From contig OX637394.1 of the NCBI GenBank assembly GCA_951799425.1, positions 18,037,001-18,101,000 on the forward strand: a DNA stretch of 64,000 nt, written 5' to 3'. The notes beneath the pieces are model-generated. The model saw nothing but the letters and a program-made list of their open reading frames with translations. It did no database searches and was not told the origin of the DNA. Source of the DNA: Ilex aquifolium. Taxonomy: Eukaryota > Streptophyta > Magnoliopsida > Aquifoliales > Aquifoliaceae. Both the position numbers and the translations under genes were made by a program. The first letter of the stretch is position 1. Each line of letters starts with the position of its first letter. Below are positions 20,786 through 31,932 of this stretch, piece by piece.

Positions 20786-22417
20786 CCTCTTAAATCATAA
20801 ATATTGAGCTCCTCCAGGAAAAATCCCGATCTATATGATCAGTTAAACTCAAACTTACAATGTAAAACTCGTGGGTGAGGGCATATTGTAAATAGTATTA
20901 AGCCGGTCCCGTGGACTGAATGGTGTCTCAAAACAGTATGCCTGGATTGCTGCAAGTCATTGAAATAAACTTGAAAAACAAATACCCGACACGAAACAAC
21001 ATATCAAAAATTAGGAGAGGTTAAATTATAATTTTTTGAGATATAATTTATAATTTCAAAAAGACGTGATTGATCCTAAAATATTATGATCGATCATGAA
21101 AATTATAATTTTTTGAAATAAAATTACAATTTATAAAGAGAAGTCATAACTGCTTGAGAAAAGTCAGGATTGAAGATGATATTTCTCATAGTAACTTTAC
21201 TTTAAAAAAAGCATAATTTTATTATTAAAAAATAAGAAATTTTAGCGCGTTACCCTTTTACCATAGAATTACCTTTAAAAAATGGGTACAGTGTATATTC
21301 CTCATTGGTGGCATTCATTTCGTCTATTTTGTAGGTATAGTCATTGATGTCGCCTGGTTCTTCACATTACTTCACCGTCTGCTTCACACCTAACTGGAAA
21401 ACAAGTTGACTAATCACACCAAGCCTGCTAATCAAGGAAATATATAGATGTTATAGTGGATTTTACACACTACGTGACACATTATTACACAAACTAGTTT
21501 GTAGGATATACAAGTTAACTTTTTCAAATAAGAGTCTAACAAAGTAATAGGTGATAGTCATTCATTAGACATGTATAATTTTTTATTGTTGATGTGCCAT
21601 GTGGTGTGTTAAATTCATAGAACGACTATGGTCTGATGCCTTAGCGAAAGCTATAATATTTGACAGAAAAGTTATAATGATACCTCATACCATGTCATGA
21701 TTGATCATTAAAAAAATATAATTTTTAAAGGCCAAGATACCCTATATAAAGAAGTTAAAACTGATTAGGATAATTTATGATCAATCATAACATTTAATGA
21801 TTTTATATAATTTTTTTGAGGATTTAAAATGGTTTTTATTTTTAAGTAGATAATGGGTATATCACGAAAACATATGGGCAAAGAATATAGAGAATGGTTT
21901 GAAATATATGTATTATATGTTTATATCTCTTAATATATGTATATGTCTTAGTATCTATTATATACCATTTACACATCAATAGGGTATATGATGGTGGTGG
22001 TGGTGATTCTTTGGCAGCAACTATGGTGCTAGTGGGTTGATGGTCCTAATCAATTCTACTGATAACTATCATTCAAATTCAAAACTCAACAATAGAACAT
22101 GACTCGTGATGAATAATTTCACGAATGGTATGCACATGATGAATTATCAAGAACATTTATTTAGTAGGAAATAAAAAACAATTAGCGATTTAACAATTAT
22201 TAATTGAATCTAACTATATTAGTAATTATACCTATTAGACTTTATCATTGAGACAATATCACTTTAAAAAAATTAAATCAACAAATTATTTTAAATTTTT
22301 AAGTCTCAAAGCCGTTACTCCTCCCCTAAATGCCTTAATCTTATCTTATAAAATGTTGTTATATATTCTTAAATCTGCCCACTCAATAATTTCCTCATGC
22401 ACCCAAAAATGCGATTC
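20786..22417. other. AT-rich intergenic stretch, no gene recognised
   Basis: Contains AATTATAATTTTTTGA-like inverted words near 21020-21130 and 21700-21800. No coding evidence. Confidence 0.4.
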
Positions 22418-23084
22418 CAAATTCTCAATTAAGTAAATTTAACTATTGCATAGTTAATTGAATACCTTCAACATGTTTTCCAAAAATCATTCTATAGTTC
22501 CCCTCTCTCTCTCTGTGTTGCTGCTGCTATTAATTTGTATATATTGTGAACAACAACAATGCTTAATTAGTGAATAATCGAATTCATTGTTGCTCTTGGA
22601 TTGATAATATTTTCAACTAATATTAAAATCTATGATTAATTCAATAATGGCAATTGATTACATAAATGATCAATAAATTATGTTCAAATAAATATCTATT
22701 CAAAAAAGCATATTTAATAATATTGATAATAAAATTATCGTGTAATATTTTTGAAATGTGAAAATTAATCAAAAATAATTGTGTATTGAATAAAAGTATT
22801 GATGAAAAATATTTTTATTTATTTATTATTGGTTAATAATTTGTCTTATTTACGTTAAAACTTTGTCCTCTACACCTGCTCATGAATATTTTTTTTTTTT
22901 TTTTTGTCGTTTAAGTTAGGTCATTCATGCTTCAATATGAAATTCTTTGCTAAACTTTGTCACTATTGTATTAAATTCGTTAGTACATAATAGGCAGAGA
23001 CCAGACCACAAGATCTATGAAGAGGAGCAAATTACTATTTAAAAATAAATAAATAAATATCGTATTATCATTATAAAATTAGGG
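22418..23084 (+). repeat. Direct repeat upstream of the BBE-like gene (copy 1)
   Basis: About 670 bp, colinear with 25962-26677 on the other side of the gene. Shared landmarks include CTCAATTAAGTAAATTTAAC, CAACATGTTTTCCAAAAATC, TTGCTCTTGGATTGATAAT and AGAGACCAGACCACAAG. No coding frame. The spacing of about 3.54 kb between copies spans the gene, which is what a tandem duplication unit would give. Confidence 0.9.
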
Positions 23085-23390
23085 AATCATCATAGAACAT
23101 ATAAACAAACAACAGACATATTTCCAAAAAGTATCATCAACTAAGACCATGTCAAGGTGTTAATATACAACTTTTAAATTTCAACTTAAGGCAGTGATTA
23201 CTAGTTTATAAAGCTGAGTTAGTTAGTGGTGTTTATAAACGTGTTGACATTTTCAATTCAAAGTGTCTCTTTCACCCAATTCAAAAAACAATCACCATAG
23301 AAATGTCAGCTACGTGTTATACCCTTTTATTATTGACCAACTCAATATTCAACCATGTAACCCTTGATAATATGTGAATTTAAAGTACTA

Positions 23391-23398
23391 TATAAATA
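23391..23398 (+). promoter_or_regulatory. TATA box of the BBE-like gene
   Basis: TATAAATA lies 58 bp before the ATG at 23449, a normal plant distance allowing a short 5' leader. Confidence 0.7.
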
Positions 23399-23448
23399 GC
23401 TGATAATACCTAAGGTTTTTCCTCACAAAACCTACAACAGAAATAAGG

Positions 23449-25098
23449 ATGATGACAACCCCAAGAGCTTCTTTGCTTTCACTTTGTCTTGTTTTTCTCT
23501 TCTCCTTGTTATGGGCAGCTTCAGCTCATTCCAATAAAGCTTTCCTTCAATGTCTTTCCCATCCCTCTAAAAAATCCACCTCAATCTCCCAGGTCATTTA
23601 CACTCCAAACAACTCTTCATATTTGTCTGTCCTAGATTTCTCCATTCAAAACCTAAGATTTACTTCACCCAGCACCCCACGACCTTTGGCCATAATCACC
23701 CCATTGCATGAGTCTCATATTCAAAGAGCTATATACTGTTCTCGAAAATATGGCATACAGATAAGAGTTCGAAGTGGAGGACATGACTATGAGGGCCTTT
23801 CTTATGTTTCCCCCGTACCATTCATCATCATTGATATGAAAAATATGCGATCAGTTACTGTTAATACTGAAGACAACACTGCGTTGATTCAAGCTGGTGC
23901 GACTCTTGGTGAACTTTACTATAATATCGTGAATAAGAGTGGCACACTTGCCTTTCCAGGAGGTATTTGCCCTTCTGTGGGTGCTGGTGGACATATAAGT
24001 GGGGGAGGGTACGGTATTCTATTACGTAAATTTGGTATTGCTGTTGATCATGTAATTGACGCTCGGTTGGTTGATGTCAATGGTAGAATTCTTGATAGAG
24101 AATCAATGGGAGAGGACCTCTTTTGGGCCATTAGAGGAGGTGGAGGCGCGAGTTTTGGTGTTATCTTGGAATGGAAACTAAGTTTAGTTACTGTTCCCAA
24201 AACTGTTACTATTTTCACAGTAAGTAGAACGTTGGAACAAAATGTGACCAAGCTTGTGCATCGGTGGCAATACATTGCAGACAAGATTGATGAAAATCTT
24301 TTCATCAGAGTAGTGGCAAGGAACGTGAATTCTAGTGAAGATGGAAATAAAACAATAGAAGTTTCGTTCTTTTCATTGTTCCTTGGTGAAGTTGATAAAT
24401 TACTTTCCTTGATGGAGGAAGAATTTCCAGAATTGGGTTTGGTGAGGGAAGATTGTTCTGAAGTGAGTTGGATAGACTCCGTTCTCTTTTTCTATGGTGT
24501 TAAACTAAAATCATTGGATGATTTGCTAAACAGGGCTTATCCATACAGAAGCAATTACAAAATAAAGTCAGACTATGTGAAGGAACCCATTCCAGAAAGT
24601 GCGTTTGAAGGAATATGGGAAAGGTTCTCTCAAGTAAAGGATGGAGATACTGTGCTTGTGTTGACTCCTTATGGTGGAAAAATGAGTGAGATTGCAGACT
24701 CTGAAACACCTTTCCCCCATAGAGCTGGGAACATTTACAAAATTGAATATCAGGTGGGTTGGGAAGAACAAGGGAAAGCGGTTTCAGAAAGACATATCAA
24801 TTGGACTCGAATGCTTTATGAATATATGGCTCCCTATGTTTCCAAGAATCCGAGACAAGCATATATCAATTATAGGGATCTTGATATAGGAGTCAATAAT
24901 GAAAGGAACACAAGTTATGCACAAGCAAGCATTTGGGGTGCTAAATATTTCCAGAATAACTTCAATCGATTGGTATATGTGAAGACCTTGGTTGATCCTG
25001 GCAATTTTTTCAGAGACGAGCAAAGCATTCCGCCTCTCTCCCCATGGTTGATAGAGAGAATTGGCCATCCTTTTCCCGAAGGAAAAGATTACCAATAA
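23449..25098 (+). CDS. BBE-like FAD-dependent oxidase, secreted, intronless
   Basis: The 549-residue protein has a signal peptide (about 1-26, ending WAASA). An FAD-binding type 4 domain spans about 76-215, and the BBE C-terminal domain about 475-535 with YINYRDLDIG and FRDEQSIPP. His112 in RSGGHDYEG and Cys174 in GGICPSVG match the two residues that hold FAD covalently in this family. The residue three after the Cys is Val, which in studied members favours reaction with oxygen over dehydrogenase activity. Related enzymes oxidise alkaloids, cannabinoids, monolignols or oligosaccharides; the substrate cannot be read from sequence. NXS/NXT sites (such as Asn55 and Asn162) fit secretion. It lacks introns, as most family members do. 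It sits between direct repeats and follows a broken paralogue. A second Met codon at position 2 leaves the start uncertain by one residue. Confidence 0.95.
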   Translation: MMTTPRASLLSLCLVFLFSLLWAASAHSNKAFLQCLSHPSKKSTSISQVIYTPNNSSYLSVLDFSIQNLRFTSPSTPRPLAIITPLHESHIQRAIYCSRKYGIQIRVRSGGHDYEGLSYVSPVPFIIIDMKNMRSVTVNTEDNTALIQAGATLGELYYNIVNKSGTLAFPGGICPSVGAGGHISGGGYGILLRKFGIAVDHVIDARLVDVNGRILDRESMGEDLFWAIRGGGGASFGVILEWKLSLVTVPKTVTIFTVSRTLEQNVTKLVHRWQYIADKIDENLFIRVVARNVNSSEDGNKTIEVSFFSLFLGEVDKLLSLMEEEFPELGLVREDCSEVSWIDSVLFFYGVKLKSLDDLLNRAYPYRSNYKIKSDYVKEPIPESAFEGIWERFSQVKDGDTVLVLTPYGGKMSEIADSETPFPHRAGNIYKIEYQVGWEEQGKAVSERHINWTRMLYEYMAPYVSKNPRQAYINYRDLDIGVNNERNTSYAQASIWGAKYFQNNFNRLVYVKTLVDPGNFFRDEQSIPPLSPWLIERIGHPFPEGKDYQ

Positions 25099-25449
25099 AA
25101 ATTCCAATTTCTATTGGTTGACCAAAATTGAGAAACTCAAAATCCGAGTGGACACAAAGTCCTTTATTAGATTGTACTCACCTGCACCTCTTGCTGGTGA
25201 TCAAATGTTATTGCTCTTGTTGAATTCAATTGTACTATTATTGTTGCTAAGGGACTAAATTGTAATTTGATTCTTTCATTTTTTTTTATGAACAAATATA
25301 AAAGGATGCATACAAATTGTGAACATATTTTATCCAACACCATACCATAGTCGTAAGAGCCAAGAGACCAATTAGCTCAAGTTCAAGCAATACCTCCAAA
25401 AAAAACCTTTGTTTCTTCCATTGTTACTTCTCATTTAAGAATTGTCATT
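25099..25449. other. 3' flank of the BBE-like gene
   Basis: AATAAA overlaps the stop codon (25092-25098), and AT-rich sequence follows. No other gene recognised. Confidence 0.4.
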
Positions 25450-25961
25450 TAAATGTCATGCCAATAAGCCCCGTCAAAAATAAAAGGGTATTGTGGTTCA
25501 ATAGGAATAAGGTAACCACTGAATCTTCTCAGCAAACCCCACAACCCCAATATCTTGGCTTTGAGAATTCGTGGTTTGCTCCTTCAATGGGAATGTTGAA
25601 GATCAATTTTGATAGTTCAACTTTTGAAGCAAGTAGTTGTTCAGATATCAGGATAATCATTAGAGATGGGCTTATTGAAGGCTGATCATGTAGAGGCTAT
25701 AGCGGCCGCTAAAGCAGTGAAACTAGTAGCGAAGTTGGGATATGATAAGGTGGTTTTGGAGGGTCTGAATTCTCTGTTTCATGCACTCGGCAAACTGGAA
25801 ATGAGACAGCTAATTGTTTAGCGAAATATGCGTTGATATGTACATAATCATGTACTTGGGGAGAGGAATGTCCTTCTTTTATGTTACCTATTCTCCAAAA
25901 TGATGTACCAAGTTTTGTTTGAATGAAATCAAATCAATCGTTTCTTATTTAAAAAAAAAAC
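25450..25961 (+). pseudogene. 3' end of a LINE with RNase H remnant and poly(A)
   Basis: Pieces of an RNase H-like domain can be read across frameshifts: GMLKINFDSSTF (from about 25588), a stretch beginning ADHVEAIAAAKAVK in a second frame (from about 25683), and NETANCLAKYAL in a third (from about 25799). A 3' untranslated stretch ends in a poly(A) run at 25952-25961. RNase H near the 3' end followed by poly(A) fits a 5'-truncated plant LINE. A processed copy of a stand-alone RNase H-like gene is the alternative. The insertion abuts the second direct repeat. Confidence 0.65.
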
Positions 25962-26042
25962 TCTCAATTAAGTAAATTTAACTATTGTTTAGTTAGTTGA
26001 ATACATTCAACATGTTTTCCAAAAATCATTCTAAAATTCTTT

Positions 26043-26102
<60 letters not shown>

Positions 26103-26677
26103 TACTGTTAATTTGTATAAATTGTGAACAACAAAAATACTTAAACTTAATTTATTGACTTAATCAGTTAATAATATAATCCATTGTTGCTCTTGGATTG
26201 ATAATGTTTCCAACTAATATTGAAATCTATAATCAATTCAACAATGATGATTGATTACATCAACATTTTATCAATAAATTAAGTTCAAATAAATATCTAT
26301 TTAGAAAAAGCATATTTAATAACATTGATAATAAAATTATCATGTAATATTTTTGAAATGTGAAAATTAGTCAAAAATAATTGTAACTACATTGAATAAA
26401 AGTATTACTGATCAATTTTTTTTATTCGTTTAATATGTTGTCTTGTTTATGTTAACATTTGTCCTCTGCCCCTACTCACGAATCGCTTTTTCTTTTTTTG
26501 TCGGATAAGTTAGGTCACTCATATTTCAATATGAAATTCGTTTGGTAAAATTTGTCACTATTGTATTAAATTTGTTAGTATATAATAGATAGAGACCAGA
26601 CCACAAGGTCTATGAAGAGGAGAAGATTACGATTTAATAATAAAAAAATGAGTATCGTATTGTTATTATAAATTTTA
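25962..26677 (+). repeat. Direct repeat downstream of the BBE-like gene (copy 2)
   Basis: Colinear with 22418-23084. It differs mainly by a long (CT)n at 26046-26099 where copy 1 has a short CT run. Its left edge coincides with the LINE poly(A), so part may have been displaced by that insertion. Confidence 0.9.
26046..26099. repeat. (CT)n microsatellite
   Basis: About 27 CT dinucleotides inside copy 2 of the direct repeat. Confidence 0.95.
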
Positions 26678-26719
26678 TATTTTTTTTGTAAGTTTGAGAG
26701 ATCATTTATAATTTTTTTG

Positions 26720-26889
26720 AACCAACATAGGTTTTTTTATTTTGGAACAAGAATCCAACTGGCTTGGGTTAAAGACAACTTATAACACACATTGAAAGAC
26801 TGAGGCTAACCTAAGGTTGGTGTACGTGGTGAAGAGTTTCTCCACTCAGTGCCAATTTGCTTGGATTTGTCTAACATGGTATTCAGAGT
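26720..26889 (+). mobile_element. Possible left LTR and primer-binding site of an old miniature element
   Basis: GTCTAACA (to 26876) is followed at once by TGGTATTCAGAG, close to the initiator-Met tRNA primer site used by copia and TRIM elements. The 60 bp before it resemble 55150-55212 on the far side of the nested block, sharing GCCAATTT and the flanking pattern. The left boundary is not clear. Confidence 0.4.
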
Positions 26890-27020
26890 TGGATTTTGGA
26901 TAGTCAGCGGATCAAACCCATTTTGAATTTCCCGTTATACATATTTGTCAATTTGCTTGTTATCCCAGTTACCCAATATGCCTCTAGAAATATCGAAAGT
27001 GATCAGAGGCATAATTATAT

Positions 27021-27819
27021 TGTTTGGCGTATTTTTCAATTGCGGACGTGCCAAAGTTCAATTGGACTTAAAATTCAAACACGTATGACCTTACCTATTC
27101 GAATCGGTGTGAGGTTCTAAAATCGTGTATGTTCAAGTGATTGCAGCAAGGTGTAAGGTTACCTCTGAGTTCTTTTCAATGCTTTAGGGTTCAAGGACTT
27201 TAAATAATTTTCTAGCTAACAATGTAATGGACGGAAACATAAAAAAGACAATTGGAATGCAAAATAGCAAGTACACTAAATTTGGAAGATGAAACAAGTA
27301 CTATACTTAACATTAAATGAAAGCAGTAAAAGATCACTAAAATGATGGGTTAAAGGAAAAGTAAAATTGTTCAGAAGTAAAAATAAGTAAGTATAAGGTA
27401 GGCTGGCTCTGTGTAGAGTTTTTTGCGTTTGATCGTGGATTCCTTCTCTATGGTCTGACCTTTGTTATTTATAGGAATGACCTTTGTTCGATCGTGGATT
27501 CCTTCTCTGTGTAGAGTTTGTTGTATTTGATCGTGGATTTCTCCTCTGTGGCCTGACCTTTGTTATTTATAGGTGACCTTAAACTATTGAAACCATCTTT
27601 TCTAGTGATGACTTTAATCATGGTCTTTCCCTCGAGATGCGTAGATGTGCACTTAACCGTCTCCAGATGATGGCTCAGGATGTCCCGTCTCCTCACTTCT
27701 AGGTATTCTTAGAGTCTTACTTCCCGCTTTGACAAACATAGACTCTCAAAGATTCTTTCATGATCATTGGATCTCTTCCATGTGTCATCTTCTGAGTTTT
27801 CTATTTTTGGTTGTAAACA
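27021..27819 (-). repeat. 3' LTR of the nested host element
   Basis: TGTTTGGC to TGTAAACA. It is about 95 bp longer than its partner because a segment with GATCGTGGATTCCTTCTCT and CTGACCTTTGTTATTTATAGG is duplicated near 27420-27580. Confidence 0.9.
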
Positions 27820-27835
27820 TTCCCCCTTCCCACCC
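27820..27835 (-). other. Polypurine tract
   Basis: On the minus strand GGGTGGGAAGGGGGAA directly precedes the 3' LTR, as needed to prime plus-strand DNA. Confidence 0.85.
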
Positions 27836-28102
27836 AAAACGATGCGGCTGAACACTTCATATTCGGGGCGTTGTTTTGGATCTTTTGAATTTAAGCTTTT
27901 TCCGCTACACTTGCCTCGCTTAGCCGTCATCCCGCCATTGGCAGTGAAGCTCAGGGATTGCGGCCAATCTTCCACCTGTAATCCCTCGGTCTACCCTTCG
28001 TCTTTTCAAATCTGCAAGATTCGGCTAACATGCGATTTGTTCATATCTTTTAATCATTATAATGGCTATTTTGTCATTGCTCTGACTTTCTCTTCTTCTT
28101 GA

Positions 28103-28716
28103 ATGGAGTCTTCTCATACTGTTGCTCTTGAAGTGGCTTTTTTGCAAGTGCCAGCTACTCAATTCACTCTTCGTACTTTTAACTCGTTCTCTTATTCTTC
28201 ATCTTCTTAAAAAATGACCCTTGGGCCTACTTTTAAAGAGATGCCTCTAGACGAATTTTGGCGCATCTACCCTGACTCTCATATGTCTCTACCTTTTAAC
28301 TTCCAAGAGCCCCTTCAATGGGGGAGCTAGCTCAGCGATAATCCTATCCGTGCATGGAAGACAATTTCCCCTGATTGGATATCATGAGTTGCTCATGTTA
28401 AGGTGGCCAAGAGTACTCTATGGTGTCGCCTCGGCATTTATGACGCTATAGAACTTAGCATTATCACGATGCTTATCAACAAACCATTGCTCTCCTATTT
28501 TGGTTTGTGGCGAACAACGCCTTACACTTTTGTTTTAGCATGATGGCCCCCACGATTTATGACATGTTCACTCTTCTCGGACTTTGTCCATTCGGGGCCA
28601 AGGCTAATACTCTGCTCACTCATATCGAAATGAGCTATACCTTTCCAACCGACATGTAGAACAAGTTGATTACTGCCTATTCTCTTTTCATTACCGCTTA
28701 CCATGTCTATGATGAT
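28103..28716 (+). pseudogene. Antisense plant-mobile-domain-like ORF of the host element, cut by insertion
   Basis: From the ATG at 28103 the reading gives pieces resembling the plant mobile domain / aminotransferase-like family found in additional ORFs of Tat elements. Examples are LPFNFQEPLQWG, NPIRAWKTISPDWIS and FMTCSLFSDF/MFTLLGLCPFGAK in neighbouring frames. Stops (near 28206, 28328 and 28385) and frameshifts break it. It runs opposite to gag-pol. The Athila-type element begins at 28717 and removes the rest. No function is known for such ORFs in retrotransposons. Confidence 0.6.
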
Positions 28717-30200
28717 TGCTTGCTCCTCAGATTTGTATTCAATTAATAGAAATTGCCAAGCACAGGAAAGGGGTATTGTTTGTAACTCGGTCGATTACCG
28801 AAGTGGTCTCCTCAGGGAATATAGTTGGTTCATGGGGTGATAAAACAAAAAGAAATAAAAATTCAGAATTTTGAGAGTTGGAAAACAGAATTAATTAAAG
28901 AAATAACACTTAAATGAAAGAACCGATTGATCGGTAGAGATCATCCCATCGTGATTAGGTATTTTGAATCAAATTTGTTAACTCACTTGACCTTACAGTC
29001 AGGCTTCACCCAAGAGGTATATATCCGTTAAACACCCAATTTAATTAACAAATGTGTACCTGAATCAATTGAATCGATTAGCAGAATTAATTCGATTGCA
29101 ATGATTACAAGAATTACCTTTGCCAAGTCTTAGTTGTCGACGGATAAGCAAGAAAATATACAATTGATCATCTTTCCAATTAACCTATTCAATTGACCCA
29201 AATAACTCGACAATAGACTAGCCCTAGTTTTGAGTCAAAATTCTCAATTCACGAATAAGACTACTTTGTCCGATCATACCGGTGAACGACTATTCACGCA
29301 TGACAGAAAGTAACTTGAAAGTAAAAAGCATCATTATAAATTAAAGCAAAAAGACAAGAATTAAAATTGCAAGAATTGAAATTGCAAGTAATGTAAATAC
29401 CTTGTATTGAAATAACAATGGAAAGAAATCGTTCGCAGAAAGTAAACAAACGTACTTGTTGTGCAGAAGTTAAAGACTTGAATTTAAAGAGAGCTTGCAA
29501 AGTAAACAATGGAGAAAAAAAACTAAAAAGAAGAAGAAAACTAAAAACCTTAGGAGAGAGAAGAAGAAGAACGGTGAAAACTAAACGATGGAATGGGAGC
29601 TCTATCTCTCTCTCTCTCTTACTAGACTTGGGTGTTTATAGGGAGTCTTGTGTTGACTTTCCTTTTCCTAATCCACCAATTAAGGCCTTTAAAATAACGC
29701 AGATTGACTTTCCAAATCAATCCTCGCAACAAATTTAAGGGAACCTACTGGTAGGAAGCAGAAAACGATCTACTGGTAGGGTTGTTCACTATTTTCGTCC
29801 TACTAGTTGCTTTGCTCTTCTACTGGTAGGACGCCCTTCTGTCTTCAACCTACTGGTAGGACAGCTCTTTGGATTGCACCTACCAGTAGGAGTGATTACC
29901 TATTGGTAAAACCTCTTTCTAGCTTTAGTTATACTGGTACAAGACCTACCGGTAAAAGTGGTATTTTCCTCAATTTTGCTTGCAATGGCCTTGGCTGCAT
30001 TCATGGACCTCTTAGCTCATGCTCCAAATCTTCTTTGGCATAGAAACACATGTAATTCCATGCTTTTGCACCAATTCAATTGCAAACACCCAAAATCACT
30101 ATATGATACAAAACTTAACTAATACAAATGAATTAAGCGACAAACATAACTACGATTAATGGTTATGAGACTTATAATATTCAATATTATTCTCTCATCA
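28717..30200 (-). repeat. 3' LTR of the Athila-type element, with polypurine tract at 30201-30215
   Basis: 1484 bp, TGATGAGAGA to GGAGCAAGCA on the minus strand. A G-rich polypurine run (C-run at 30201-30214 on the plus strand) precedes it. CTACTGGTAG-type palindromes cluster at 29737-29955. Confidence 0.88.
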
Positions 30201-30860
30201 CACCCCCCCCCCCCAACTTAGATTTTGCTAGTCCTGTAACGCCCCAAAACACACCCTGGACGGCATTACATTCTAAAACATTCATATCATGAGAGCACTA
30301 ATATAATTCCTCAAGAAACGAGACTCTATTTGTCATCCACAAATATTTACAATATCATCCCAAAAGAATAAGCCCAAATTATGGCTATTACATCTCAAAA
30401 ATTAATTAAAGTTGCACAGCGGAATAAACAAAAGAAACTAGACTACACAATGTTCCAAAAGAATGCCCTAGTCTAGTATAAAAGGAAATGAGGTCGCTCT
30501 ATGCGTCCACCTCGGGATCCACACTCCCGTCAAGTGGAGTCTCCCAAGTAGCGGGCTCCTCGACCCTTACGTCCTCCTCAAGCGGGTAATCTGAAAAATG
30601 TTAGCAGTAGAGGGTGAGCACGAAGCTCTGTAGAAAAATTCTCTCAAACTCATACAAGGTTTAGAAAAACATTTAAAACGGCCGGTCTCATTTCACAAAT
30701 AGCATATATAATCTTTGAAGTAAAACAATGACATTTTACAACGGATCTCAAGTTTAAGTAGCAATAGTACTAGAAATGAACAATAATAACCAATTCTAAT
30801 AACATCTATTTTCAGAATATAAACCATTTCCCACACATTATATAATATTGTCCTCCATGA

Positions 30861-31205
30861 CATGGGCATCCTTATAAGGAACCTCTCACCCCCAAGATTT
30901 GGTTTCTCAAGCATCCTTACAAGGAACCTCTTGAGGAAAATCACATACTGTCCTCTTTTGGCATGAGCATCCTTATAAGGAACCTCTCACCCTCAAGGCT
31001 TGGTTTCTCAAGCATCCTTATAAGGAACCTCTTGAGGAAAATCACATACTGTCCTCTTTTGGCATGAGCATCCTTATAAGGAACCTCTCACCCTCAAGGC
31101 TTGGTTTCTCAAGCATCCTTATAAGGAACCTCTTGAGGAAAATCACATACTGTCCTCTTTTGGCATGAGCATCCTTATAAGGAACCTCTCACTCTCAAGG
31201 CATCA
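30861..31205 (-). repeat. 101-bp tandem array in solo LTR copy 2
   Basis: CATGAGCATCC-type starts fall at 30861, 30962, 31063 and 31164. Each unit has two copies of ATCCTTATAAGGAACCTC, which includes the palindrome CCTTATAAGG. It corresponds to the 51-bp array of copy 1. Confidence 0.92.
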
Positions 31206-31818
31206 CAAACAACTCAACCAAGCATACAATTCCAATATTTTTCTCAATTTACAATCATCTATCCAAAATCTCCCAAAATATAACATGTAAAGTTCCACAA
31301 CCAACTAAGAAAAATACATGAGATCATAATAACATCATTTTTCTACCCAACACAAACAACTACGGTTTTCGAAGTTCATAATAAAGAAAGCATTTAAGAA
31401 GAAATACATCCCTCTCCCAAAAACTAGGGTTTTAAAACTAGAAAAGAGATTTCATGGGTATTAAACCCTAATTTTGTTCAAAGCAGGTAATCTTTGCCAA
31501 AAAGCCTAAGAGAGGATGATTCCATAACATATATATACCATTGATAGCCAAAACATAAATATATAAATACCCTAGCCTCAATGTAAGTGAGTGAGAGAAA
31601 ACCCCTACCTTGATGTTCTTGAAATCTAGGGCTTTGATCTTTTTGGAAGTGTAACTCCCTCTTGATCTTGTGTTTCTTTCTCCTCCTTTATCTCCTCCTA
31701 GGGTTCTAAAGTGTTTAGGATGAGAGTGGAGTGAAGAATGGGACAAATGAGGGCTTGAGGTGGTGTTTTAAACCCAAAAATCCCGACTTTTTAACTGTTC
31801 GGCGAGTGTCAGAAAAAG

Positions 31819-31932
31819 CGTACCGGTACGCGGTACCGGTACGGTATAGTACCGGTACTCGGTACCGGTACGGTTAAGCTACTGGTTCGGGCGTACCGGT
31901 ACGGTATCGTACCGATACTGTGTACCGGTACA
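31819..31932. repeat. Cluster of the palindrome GTACCGGTAC
   Basis: Six perfect copies and two near copies within 114 bp. Confidence 0.95.

Noticed and set aside
25458..25685. 75-residue ORF as an independent small gene
   Set aside because: It is the front of an RNase H-like domain continuing across frameshifts to a poly(A) run, so LINE debris is the better reading.
29807..30043. 78-residue ORF similar without gaps to a minus-strand ORF at 48890-49126 (PTGRT-type repeats)
   Set aside because: Both are the same LTR region of the Athila-type family. Similarity follows from DNA homology, and the third copy at 43160-43560 does not keep the frame.
14252..31205. Regularly spaced repeats that could suggest a CRISPR array
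   Set aside because: Units are contiguous tandem repeats without unique spacers, in plant LTRs.
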